Source of the DNA: Cyanobacteria bacterium UBA3803 | GTDB lineage: Bacteria > Cyanobacteriota > Vampirovibrionia > Gastranaerophilales > Gastranaerophilaceae | DNA length: 5,851 bases | Direction of reading: 5' to 3' | NCBI GenBank assembly: GCA_002369055.1 | Contig: DFEL01000103.1 | Location: 1 to 5,851, forward strand | In this document: positions 1 to 5,851 of the stretch, in pieces | How positions within the stretch are numbered: the stretch's first letter is position 1 | Layout of the letters: every line of letters starts with the position of its first letter | Program-made: the position numbers and the translations under genes | Notes under the pieces: model-generated | The model's input: the letters and a program-made list of their open reading frames with translations, nothing else | Told to the model about the DNA's origin: nothing | The model's database searches: none

Positions 1-3000
1 ATTTTACCGTCTTGCATTTGTTTTAAAACATTTACAAGTTCAACACCTTGTTTCAATGTACCCGAGAATTTTTGAGCAAGTTTTCCTGTTTCTTCAGGTG
101 TTGTTAATGAACATTCAGGATATGCTGCCCTTACTCCGTGTTGTTGGAACATTTTATTTCTTAATTGCTTAATTTCTTTTGTAGCGTTTAAATTATTCCA
201 ATCACGCTGTAAAATAAAGAATGCTTCTTCAAAAGAATCACCTTTTTCAGTCAACTTAATGTTATCTTGAATTGAATCCATAAATATTGCACTATTTAAT
301 GCACTCGTGGCAGCAGGTTCAAGTCCTTTGATTTGTCTTGCCGCTTCAAATGGTGTAATCGTTTTTACGCTCAATTGTTCATCGGTTGAATCCTTAAACA
401 ATTTTTCTGCTTTATCCATAGGCATATTTGATATTTCATTAAATTTTGCGATAAATTCTTTATTATCTTTAGGGTCAAATTTGCTGTCAATAAAGTGTTT
501 TAAAACTTTAAAGTTGCCATCTTCAATTGTATCAATATTTTTCGCATTTACATCAACGGCTAAAGCTTCTAACATTGCCTGTTTAGCGTTTTCTCTTGTA
601 AATGATAACTGTTCTGCAACTGTTTGCATATATTTTTGAGTATTTTTATGTGCTTTACTCAAATCGGCTTCAGAATTAATCTTATCAAGGTCTTTCATAA
701 CCTGTGCTTCAATCATATTCTTTGTTTCACCTGCATTTTCAGCACGTTCCATAACTTTATCAAGATATTCAGCAGGTACATTCTTAACTGCTTGCATAAC
801 TTGTGCGATTTTACTCATATTTACCATTGGTCCAACAAAAGCATTTTGAACAAGAGTTGTTGCAGTTTTTGTTGTATCGTTTTCAACGGTAGGAAGTATT
901 GCATCATAGAACATTTTAAATTTTTGTCCTTTTATTGAACCCGGTTCATATTTAAAATCTTCTACCAATGTACCATTTTGCCAAGCTGAATTTGTAATAT
1001 ATCCGTCTTTACCACCACGACCGCATTGATAATCAGTTCTTAATAAGCCTTTTGAGTCAATCCAAGTTTTAGCATGTTCTCTTGCACCCCAAGTATTATC
1101 GTGCATAATGGCATCTTTAACTTCCACTTTTCCTGTTTTAGGGTCTTTAACAAGAACCGGTGCAACATCTGCAATATACATTGCGTGTCCGCCATGATCA
1201 TTATGATATACAGATGTACCGCTTATACCTGAGTGAGGACCTTTTTTAATTCTTTCTGCTGCTGCTTCTACACTTTCTTCAGCATAGAAAGGTTTGCCTG
1301 TCATTTGCTCAAGAATTCTTATTTCTTGAGGAGTACAAAGACCTGATGAACCTTCTTTGTTTACCCAGAATGAACCTTTTTCTTTACCAACTTGTTTTGC
1401 AAGTTCGTTTAAAGGTTTTTCCAGTTCTTTTTGTTTTGCTTTTGTATCTCTTGAAACTTCAGCATACATTTTATTTATATTTTTACCAACTTTATCTAAA
1501 GCTTCTTTTTCATTATCAGACATGTCATATAAGTTAGGCATATCCAGTTTATCACCTTTTACTTCTGCCTTTTCAACAACAGCAGCATATTTTGCAATTT
1601 TATTATATTTGTCTTGCAGGCTCCTTAAAATATCTTCTGATACAACTTTACCTTCATTTTCATATTTTTTCATTATATCAACTTTTGTTGCATCACTGCC
1701 AAGACCATATTTTTTAACTTCTTTTGCCAATTCTTCCGGAATATCAAGCTTCTTATCTTGAGCCGTTCTATACGCAGCAGCAGCTTCATATAATGGTTTA
1801 TAAAGTTTTGTCATTTTATTTTTTGGAGATTTTGGAATAATCTCTTTATTCATTGCTTCTGTTGTTTCTGTTGACAATTCATACATATTAAAGATATTTG
1901 TCATTCTTTCATCAATATCTTCTTGTTTTACATTCGGATTTTCTTGTTTTATGAAATTTGACATCTTTTGTTTTTTCATAGATTGTTCTTCATAATCGTG
2001 GAAATGCAAATCGTCTGATTGAGAGCCTTTTACTTCACCCATTTTTAAAAATCGATTAACAATTTTATTCATTTCTTCACTTGATTTATCAGGCATTAAT
2101 GCACTTAATTCTTTATTAAGAGCGGCATTTGCCTTAACAACTGTTTGAGCGTTAAAACGAGCATTCTGTCTTTGTTCAACGGCTTCTTTATCACGTTTTT
2201 CAATACCTTTTTTAGCAGATGAAACAAACTCTTCCGCTTTTTCCAATGCTCTCAAATGATTTTGATGAGGAACTAATTTTGGATTATCTAAATCACGCAT
2301 GTAATGAGCATCATGGAATGTATCAAAGAACTGTTTATCAAAAGCAGAAAAATGTGTTGATTGAACGTCACCTCTACCTGTATTACCTGCAATATTCATC
2401 CATTGCAAAGCAGAAGCATCCAAAATTCTGTAACCTTTATCATCAGCATAATCAAAATCAACTTCTGTTTTTGGGACAGAAATTTTCGCATTTGTGCCAA
2501 GTTTTGTTGGATCATAAACCTTCATTTCAGGCTTATTATTCAATTCTTCCATAATCATGGTTACATATTTGTCTTTGTATTCATAAGCCATAACTTTTCT
2601 TGATGTAGAAATTGCAGCACACATACCGTGGTGTCTTTGATCGGTTGTTTTGATAATTGGCTTATCAGATTCTGCAGTTTTTACAACAAGGTCATTTAAT
2701 AATTCACCCAATACTTGAGGCTTTTTATCTTTTAATTGAGAATTAATCTTATAATCCGGACTCATCAAAGTATTTAATTTTTCCAAACAAGATTTCTTTT
2801 CTTTTGTTGTAATTTCTGATGAGATTACAAAATAATCCAAGTTTTTAGCAATATTTTTAACCGCATCAATTTTTGAATCATTAATAGCCTGAGGCAAACC
2901 TTTTGTCTTCAAAAGACTGTCACGTAAAGCCATAACAGATTTTTCATCTTCTGTCATTTCTTTTTTATCGATAAAAGTTGCTTTAAATTGTTCCTGAAGT

Positions 3001-3296
3001 TTTGCTTTATTTGGAGAATCAGTATTTGCAAGTGCTTTTTCTGTTGCATGCTGTAATTTACCTTTCCAGTCATTATTAGTTTTTTTATCACCAAGTTCAA
3101 AACTTGTACCGTATCTCAAACCCTGAGCAACACTCATCAAAAATTTAATATTATCTTCGGAAGAATCTTCTGCCAATTTATCAATAGCAGTATTAATATT
3201 ACGCTGATTATTTAAAGTAAGAGCATCCCCCTGTTTTTTCAACTGTTCAACAGTGTTTTTATCTTCACGTCTGCCTAAAAATGAAATGTTGTGCAT
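1..3296 (-). CDS. Large papain-like cysteine protease candidate, 3' end beyond left edge
   Basis: The frame is open from an ATG at 3296-3294 to the left edge, giving at least 1,098 residues; the stop lies outside the window. An in-frame TAG directly precedes the ATG and a GGAGG sits 7 bases upstream, so the start is firm. The N-terminus (MHNISFLGRREDK) is not a Sec signal, and I see no membrane segment, so export, if any, would be non-Sec. Rough layout: residues 1-215 charged and helical; 216-330 a block with Gln220 and Cys226 in DQRHHGMCAAIS, which matches the papain oxyanion Gln/nucleophile Cys spacing of six; 340-650 lysine/glutamate-rich, probably helical or coiled coil; 650-790 a block with His704 (GGHAMYIADV) and Asn734 (HDNTWG), like the papain His and Asn-Ser-Trp-Gly segments; 790-1098 again helical. 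In papain, Cys and His are about 134 residues apart; here they are 478 apart. Cys654 (SSGLCTPQEI) is a rival nucleophile. The protease role is inferred from motifs; substrate and location are unknown. Confidence 0.85.
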   Translation of the reverse strand, partial: MHNISFLGRREDKNTVEQLKKQGDALTLNNQRNINTAIDKLAEDSSEDNIKFLMSVAQGLRYGTSFELGDKKTNNDWKGKLQHATEKALANTDSPNKAKLQEQFKATFIDKKEMTEDEKSVMALRDSLLKTKGLPQAINDSKIDAVKNIAKNLDYFVISSEITTKEKKSCLEKLNTLMSPDYKINSQLKDKKPQVLGELLNDLVVKTAESDKPIIKTTDQRHHGMCAAISTSRKVMAYEYKDKYVTMIMEELNNKPEMKVYDPTKLGTNAKISVPKTEVDFDYADDKGYRILDASALQWMNIAGNTGRGDVQSTHFSAFDKQFFDTFHDAHYMRDLDNPKLVPHQNHLRALEKAEEFVSSAKKGIEKRDKEAVEQRQNARFNAQTVVKANAALNKELSALMPDKSSEEMNKIVNRFLKMGEVKGSQSDDLHFHDYEEQSMKKQKMSNFIKQENPNVKQEDIDERMTNIFNMYELSTETTEAMNKEIIPKSPKNKMTKLYKPLYEAAAAYRTAQDKKLDIPEELAKEVKKYGLGSDATKVDIMKKYENEGKVVSEDILRSLQDKYNKIAKYAAVVEKAEVKGDKLDMPNLYDMSDNEKEALDKVGKNINKMYAEVSRDTKAKQKELEKPLNELAKQVGKEKGSFWVNKEGSSGLCTPQEIRILEQMTGKPFYAEESVEAAAERIKKGPHSGISGTSVYHNDHGGHAMYIADVAPVLVKDPKTGKVEVKDAIMHDNTWGAREHAKTWIDSKGLLRTDYQCGRGGKDGYITNSAWQNGTLVEDFKYEPGSIKGQKFKMFYDAILPTVENDTTKTATTLVQNAFVGPMVNMSKIAQVMQAVKNVPAEYLDKVMERAENAGETKNMIEAQVMKDLDKINSEADLSKAHKNTQKYMQTVAEQLSFTRENAKQAMLEALAVDVNAKNIDTIEDGNFKVLKHFIDSKFDPKDNKEFIAKFNEISNMPMDKAEKLFKDSTDEQLSVKTITPFEAARQIKGLEPAATSALNSAIFMDSIQDNIKLTEKGDSFEEAFFILQRDWNNLNATKEIKQLRNKMFQQHGVRAAYPECSLTTPEETGKLAQKFSGTLKQGVELVNVLKQMQDGK
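1086..1193 (-). other. Putative catalytic His and Asn motifs of the large protein
   Basis: This stretch encodes residues 702-737. It begins GGHAMYIADV (His704), where a His followed by alternating hydrophobic residues resembles the papain-family His beta strand. It ends HDNTWG (Asn734), resembling the papain NSWG motif. The gap of 30 residues between His and Asn is longer than the 16 of papain and contains a lysine-rich hairpin-like segment (KDPKTGKVEVKD). About 30 residues later KDGYITNSAW recalls the GYI strand that follows NSWG in papain-like enzymes. The motifs are seen directly; the role is inferred. Confidence 0.5.
2607..2642 (-). other. Putative oxyanion-Gln and nucleophile-Cys motif of the large protein
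   Basis: This stretch encodes residues 219-230, DQRHHGMCAAIS. Gln220 precedes Cys226 by six residues, the same spacing as Gln19 to Cys25 in papain, and Cys is followed by small and hydrophobic residues then Ser, as in the papain CWAFS helix. The next residues look like an amphipathic helix, which fits the Cys-bearing central helix of this fold. The Trp after the papain Cys is replaced by Ala. The motif is seen directly; its catalytic role is inferred. Confidence 0.5.
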
Positions 3297-3303
3297 CTAA
3301 ATT

Positions 3304-3308
3304 CCTCC
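3304..3308 (-). promoter_or_regulatory. Ribosome binding site of the large gene
   Basis: On the minus strand this reads GGAGG, within TTGGAGGAA, seven bases before the ATG at 3296. It is a full Shine-Dalgarno core and, with the in-frame TAG just before the ATG, settles the start. Confidence 0.85.
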
Positions 3309-3330
3309 AATATGTACCATTAGTGATTTA

Positions 3331-3359
3331 ATTGTACTACATAGTTCGTATTTTGTTAA
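3331..3359 (-). promoter_or_regulatory. Sigma70-like promoter of the large gene
   Basis: On the minus strand TTAACA (3359-3354, five of six consensus bases) is separated by exactly 17 bases from TACAAT (3336-3331, five of six). Transcription would begin near 3324, leaving a short leader of about 28 bases before the ATG that contains the GGAGG site. This is the best-formed promoter in the window and suggests a monocistronic or first-in-operon gene with constitutive potential. Confidence 0.7.
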
Positions 3360-3529
3360 GTAAAAATACTGCTAAAAGCCTTAATTTTTAATATAAATTT
3401 ACACATTTTCAAGAACAAATGTAAACAAATATTGCAATGTAATTTTTATTTTTTGACTTTAGAAAAAAGATTATTAAAAAAAAGATATCTACATTCTATT
3501 TAATTCTACAAAATGCAATCGAGGTTATT
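3360..3529. other. Very AT-rich divergent intergenic region
   Basis: This segment lies between the promoter of the large gene and the zinc-ribbon gene. It has several A-tracts (around 3461-3485) that could act as upstream activating or bent DNA. A TTGACT at 3453-3458 is a good -35 for the plus strand, but no convincing -10 lies 16-18 bases downstream, so the zinc-ribbon gene's promoter is not resolved. A weak six-base inverted repeat (ACATTT 3403-3408, AAATGT 3417-3422) is present and may be chance in such AT-rich DNA. Confidence 0.5.
3521..3524 (+). promoter_or_regulatory. Ribosome binding site of the zinc-ribbon gene
   Basis: GAGG lies five bases before the ATG at 3530, in the sequence CGAGGTTATTATG. 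It supports that start. Confidence 0.7.
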
Positions 3530-3925
3530 ATGATTTTAGAACTTATTAAAAACTTTTTGTCGCCAAAACAAGCATGCAAACACGAACACGTTGGAGTAAA
3601 CTGTGATTTTGGGTATTGTCCTGATTGTGGTGCTTTAATAGAAAATCAATGGTATATAGTAAAATGTTCTTGCTGCGGATTAAAACATAAAGCGATAGTT
3701 AAAAACGGTAAAATCGTACCGGTTAATAATTTTTGCCATAATTGCGGAAGCGAAGATTATACGGTTGAAAGACTGGAAACAATTGATTTTATAAACATCA
3801 ATTATGCAGCATTAATAAGAAAAGAAACAAAAGTTTCTCAACCTCAAAAACCTTTGGCACAATGCTGGGTTGATGCTACAAGAAAAATTGATGAGCAACC
3901 GCTATTGCTGCCAATATACCGATAA
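3530..3925 (+). CDS. Small zinc-ribbon protein of unknown function
   Basis: This encodes a 131-residue soluble protein with three CxxC pairs: Cys30/33 (YCPDCG), Cys46/49 (KCSCCG) and Cys69/72 (FCHNCG). Cys46/49 and Cys69/72, 19 residues apart around a short beta hairpin (AIVKNGKIVP), form a textbook zinc ribbon. Cys30/33 could form a second site with Cys16, His18, His20 or Cys25. Residues 100-131 look disordered (KVSQPQKPLA then a short tail). There is no nuclease, helicase or HTH signature, so a nucleic-acid or protein-binding role is only a guess. The ATG at 3530 has a GAGG five bases upstream. The last 16 codons and the stop overlap the 3' end of spmB on the other strand, with no space for an intergenic terminator. 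I do not recognise a named family. Confidence 0.85.
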   Translation: MILELIKNFLSPKQACKHEHVGVNCDFGYCPDCGALIENQWYIVKCSCCGLKHKAIVKNGKIVPVNNFCHNCGSEDYTVERLETIDFININYAALIRKETKVSQPQKPLAQCWVDATRKIDEQPLLLPIYR

Positions 3926-4415
3926 TATCCGCCAGAACTCCAACTAACAAAGCATATCTGACTTTTGATATTCCAACAGAACCGAAGTAAACAGCAAGAA
4001 CATAAAATGTAGTTTCCGAACTTCCTACAATTATTGCCGCTAATTTTGTTGCATAACTGTCCGGACCAAAATTATTTGCTATATCCGAAAATATACCCAA
4101 TGCAGCAGAACCTGATAAAGAACGAACTATCATTAAGGGTAAGACATCAACAGGTATTGAAAATTTATTCAACACTCCACTTAAAATATTTCCGCAAGCA
4201 TCTATTGCACCTGACGCCCTAAGCATTGAGATACAAACCAAAATAGCAACCAAATAAGGAATAATATTTATTGCAACTTTAAAGCCATCTTTTGCTCCAT
4301 CTGTAAATGCCTCATAGACAGGTACTTTTTTAATCATTGCAACTGTTAATATAGCAATTAACATAAAAGGTAAAATCCAAGCAGATAAATTATTCATTAA
4401 AGCGTGTATTGACAT
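3876..4415 (-). CDS. spmB: Spore maturation protein B (SpmB-like membrane protein)
   Basis: The product is 179 residues, close to the roughly 178 of Bacillus subtilis SpmB. It is an integral membrane protein with hydrophobic segments near residues 11-28, 48-65, 124-145 and 154-177. Family-typical stretches are PVYEAFTDGAKDGF (32-45), IIPYLVAILVCISMLRASGA (51-70), RSLSGSAALGIF (98-109) and GSSETTFYVLAVYFGSVGI (131-149). It belongs to the Gate (nucleoside-recognition) superfamily. In Bacillus, SpmA and SpmB are needed for spore core dehydration and heat resistance; many non-sporulating bacteria carry homologues of unclear role. I place the start at the ATG at 4415, not the TTG at 4430, because that TTG lies inside the GGAGG site (4424-4428). 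The ATG shares one base with the spmA stop (TAATG), so the two are translationally coupled. The 3' end overlaps the convergent zinc-ribbon gene by 50 bp. Confidence 0.93.
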   Translation of the reverse strand: MSIHALMNNLSAWILPFMLIAILTVAMIKKVPVYEAFTDGAKDGFKVAINIIPYLVAILVCISMLRASGAIDACGNILSGVLNKFSIPVDVLPLMIVRSLSGSAALGIFSDIANNFGPDSYATKLAAIIVGSSETTFYVLAVYFGSVGISKVRYALLVGVLADIIGILAAIAVAHQFFL

Positions 4416-4996
4416 TACTGTTTCCTCCAAAATTTTTGGAAAATTTTTGCAAATATTATCGCAGAAATAAACGCAGTCCCCGTAACAATCAATGTCGGCA
4501 TAACTATTTCAGTAGGATTTTTATACCCTATACCAACTAAAACAGCAATAACGGTTGCAGGAATAATTTGAAAACCTGCCGTATTCATTGCCAAAAACAT
4601 ACACATAGCGTTTGATGCAGAAGTTTTATCTTTATTTATTTCTTGTAATTCTTCCATCGCTTTTAATCCGATAGGCGTAGCGGCATTTGTAAGTCCTAAC
4701 GCATTTGCAGAAAAGCTCATTGCAATATCTCCAATAGCCTTATTATCATCAGGTACTTCATTAAAAAGCCATTTTGCTATCGGCTTAATTAATTTTGTAA
4801 TAAAATCTACAATACCTGAACGCTCCGCAATACGCATTATACCAAGCCAAAATGCCATTATACCTATTAATGAAAAGGCAACCTTAACGGATAAATCCGC
4901 ACCGGTCAATATCGCATTAACTACATCCTGTAATTTACCGTTAAAAGCCGAAAAAATTAAGGAAAAAATTATTAAAAAACAAAATATATAATTCAT
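4415..4996 (-). CDS. spmA: Spore maturation protein A (SpmA-like membrane protein)
   Basis: The product is 193 residues, against about 196 in Bacillus subtilis SpmA, with matching order of motifs: an N-terminal membrane segment (2-18) followed by FNGKLQDVVNAI, then FWLGIMRIAERSG (49-61), SANALGLTNAATPIGLKAME (96-115), FLAMNTAGFQIIPATVIA (134-151) and NPTEIV (160-165). These are hallmark SpmA/Gate-domain stretches; residues 38-54, 133-155 and 166-184 are likely membrane-spanning. It is the first gene of a two-gene unit with spmB, and the two probably form one membrane complex. The ATG at 4996 fits the family N-terminus and an in-frame TAA lies four codons upstream (5008-5006). No Shine-Dalgarno sequence precedes it, unlike its neighbours. 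The partner regulator-like gene is divergent across a gap of about 110 bases. Confidence 0.93.
   Translation of the reverse strand: MNYIFCFLIIFSLIFSAFNGKLQDVVNAILTGADLSVKVAFSLIGIMAFWLGIMRIAERSGIVDFITKLIKPIAKWLFNEVPDDNKAIGDIAMSFSANALGLTNAATPIGLKAMEELQEINKDKTSASNAMCMFLAMNTAGFQIIPATVIAVLVGIGYKNPTEIVMPTLIVTGTAFISAIIFAKIFQKFWRKQ
4424..4428 (-). promoter_or_regulatory. Ribosome binding site of spmB, inside the end of spmA
   Basis: On the minus strand GGAGG lies eight bases before the ATG at 4415, within the last codons of spmA. It decides the start: an in-frame TTG at 4430-4428 overlaps this site and so cannot be the initiator served by it. Confidence 0.85.
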
Positions 4997-5002
4997 AAAA
5001 AT

Positions 5003-5031
5003 AGTTTAACTGTTATAAATAAAATTTTCAA
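5003..5031 (-). promoter_or_regulatory. Possible spmAB promoter, close to the start codon
   Basis: On the minus strand TTGAAA (5031-5026) and TAAACT (5008-5003) are 17 bases apart, matching consensus at five and four of six positions. A start point seven bases downstream would fall on or next to the spmA ATG, giving a leaderless or almost leaderless message, which fits the missing ribosome binding site. A rival -10, TATAAC (5017-5012 region), lacks a good -35. In such AT-rich DNA this is a modest match. Confidence 0.35.
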
Positions 5032-5057
5032 AAACTTAATGAAATGTAAAACTATTC

Positions 5058-5086
5058 TGGAAAATAAATTATTACCAGACTATAAT
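5058..5086 (+). promoter_or_regulatory. Sigma70-like promoter of the WYL regulator gene
   Basis: TGGAAA (5058-5063) lies 17 bases before a perfect TATAAT (5081-5086). Transcription would start near 5093, about 16 bases before the ATG at 5109. If it is real, the in-frame ATG at 5085, which overlaps the -10, cannot be the start. Confidence 0.55.
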
Positions 5087-5108
5087 GTACAAAATTGAAA
5101 GAAAAAAT

Positions 5109-5851
5109 ATGTTAAACAATTTACAATTAAAAGATATAAATCCTGTAATAATCAACCTGACTGGGGTAAGACTGTTAGTATTATTTGCACTTCTTGCAGA
5201 CTCACCAAAATCAGCAGAGGAAATTAATACTTATTTTAAACAAAATAACTATCCTAAAGATTTGTTTTCTATTGATACGCTAAGAAATGATTTAAACGCT
5301 TTAAGAAATGCAGGCTGCACAATATCAAGAGCGGATAAATCCAGCAATTTTAAATATAATTTACTTTCACATCCGTTTGAACTGAATATAGATAAAAATA
5401 TGGCATTAAGTTTTTCTAAGATTTATAATAAATACTTAAAAATCATACCCCTACCATATCTTATTGCCATTGATAATCTTCTGACTCTACTATCATGTCA
5501 TACTAAAGACAATGATTCGGCAGAAATTTTAAAAGGAATTTCAATAATAAAAAATATAGACAAAGATATAATAAAAACTTTAGCAAGTGCAATAATGCAC
5601 TCTCGTACAGTCATTTTCCAATATAAAGCACCATATATTGGTCTTGTTGACTATGAATTCATGCCTGAAAAATTTGAAATCAGAAGTAAAAAACTATATA
5701 TTGACGGATACCTTACAAATTACAACCGAAGTTCTTTTTTACCCGTATCAAGAATAACATCAAAAGTAACAGAAAAAATAATAAAACAAGAGCCAACTTC
5801 AATAAAAAGAGAAATCTATACAACCATATACGAACTTAAAAATACAGCCAT
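5109..5851 (+). CDS. HTH and WYL-like domain transcriptional regulator, 3' end beyond right edge
   Basis: The frame stays open to the right edge, giving 247 residues and an incomplete C-terminus. Residues 15-72 look like a winged helix-turn-helix of the DeoR/HTH_11 kind: RLLVLFALLADSPKSAEEI then a second helix region DTLRNDLNALRNAGCTISR (56-74). Residues 92-160 are helical. Residues 160-225 resemble a WYL domain: HSRTVIFQYK (164-173), then KKLYIDGYLTNYN (194-206), with LYIDGYL in place of the usual WYL-containing strand, and FLPVSRI (210-216) like the family's 'F.l.RI' strand. WYL proteins are usually regulators that sense a ligand or nucleic acid through this domain. The gene faces away from spmA, so it may act on the shared intergenic DNA, but this is positional inference. 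ATG 5109 has only a weak GAAAG upstream; an in-frame ATG at 5085 would add eight residues (MYKIERKN). Confidence 0.75.
   Translation, partial: MLNNLQLKDINPVIINLTGVRLLVLFALLADSPKSAEEINTYFKQNNYPKDLFSIDTLRNDLNALRNAGCTISRADKSSNFKYNLLSHPFELNIDKNMALSFSKIYNKYLKIIPLPYLIAIDNLLTLLSCHTKDNDSAEILKGISIIKNIDKDIIKTLASAIMHSRTVIFQYKAPYIGLVDYEFMPEKFEIRSKKLYIDGYLTNYNRSSFLPVSRITSKVTEKIIKQEPTSIKREIYTTIYELKNTA

Noticed and set aside
307..2603. Several plus-strand open frames of 63-134 codons inside the large minus-strand gene
   Set aside because: They are rich in Phe, Leu, Ser, Cys and Ile as expected from reading an AT-rich gene backwards, lack good ribosome binding sites and sit wholly within an unbroken 1,098-codon frame.
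3403..3422. Inverted repeat ACATTT / AAATGT with an 8-base loop as operator or terminator
   Set aside because: Only six AT-rich pairs with no T-run; such repeats are expected by chance in this composition.
3820..3990. Search for a shared terminator between the convergent zinc-ribbon and spmB genes
   Set aside because: I found no GC-rich hairpin followed by a T-run on either strand.
4034..4222. A 62-codon plus-strand open frame
   Set aside because: It lies antisense within spmB, which is securely identified, and its product has no recognisable features.
4416..4430. TTG start that would lengthen SpmB by five residues
   Set aside because: The TTG overlaps the GGAGG site that serves the ATG at 4415, and the shorter product matches the usual SpmB length and the TAATG coupling.
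1..5851. CRISPR array, tRNA, rRNA, insertion sequence or phage attachment site
   Set aside because: No spaced direct repeats, tRNA arms, transposase motifs or terminal inverted repeats were seen on reading both strands.

Overview
The window is AT-rich (by eye roughly one third G+C) bacterial DNA with short intergenic gaps, clear GGAGG-type ribosome binding sites and sigma70-like promoters. It holds five protein genes, two of them cut by the window edges. My best guess for the source is a gut-type, low-GC, non-model bacterium, possibly Candidatus Gastranaerophilales (Melainabacteria/Vampirovibrionia). That rests on overall protein style and an 'ISFLG'-like N-terminus and is inference only; a low-GC Firmicute cannot be excluded.

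Layout. Positions 1-3296 (minus strand) are one uninterrupted reading frame of at least 1,098 residues, with its start in the window and its C-terminus beyond the left edge. It has no Sec signal and no membrane segment. It is mostly charged and helical, but two separated blocks look like the halves of a papain-like cysteine protease core: Gln220...Cys226 early on, then His704 and Asn734 in a 'DNTWG' motif. A 219-bp intergenic region (3297-3515 and on to 3529) carries a near-consensus promoter for this gene. Divergently, 3530-3925 (plus) encodes a 131-residue multi-CxxC zinc-ribbon protein of unknown role.

Positions 4996-3876 (minus) are an spmA-spmB pair (spore maturation proteins A and B, Gate/nucleoside-recognition membrane proteins), joined by a one-base TAATG stop/start overlap. 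The spmB 3' end overlaps the zinc-ribbon gene tail-to-tail by 50 bp. From 5109 to the right edge (plus) is a helix-turn-helix plus WYL-like regulator, divergent from spmA.

Functionally, spmA and spmB almost certainly act together. The WYL-type regulator could control itself or the divergent spmAB promoter, but this is only suggested by position. No link between the large protease-like protein and the other genes can be shown from sequence. I saw no mobile element, CRISPR array, tRNA or rRNA. The most interesting object is the large papain-like protein with its split catalytic core.
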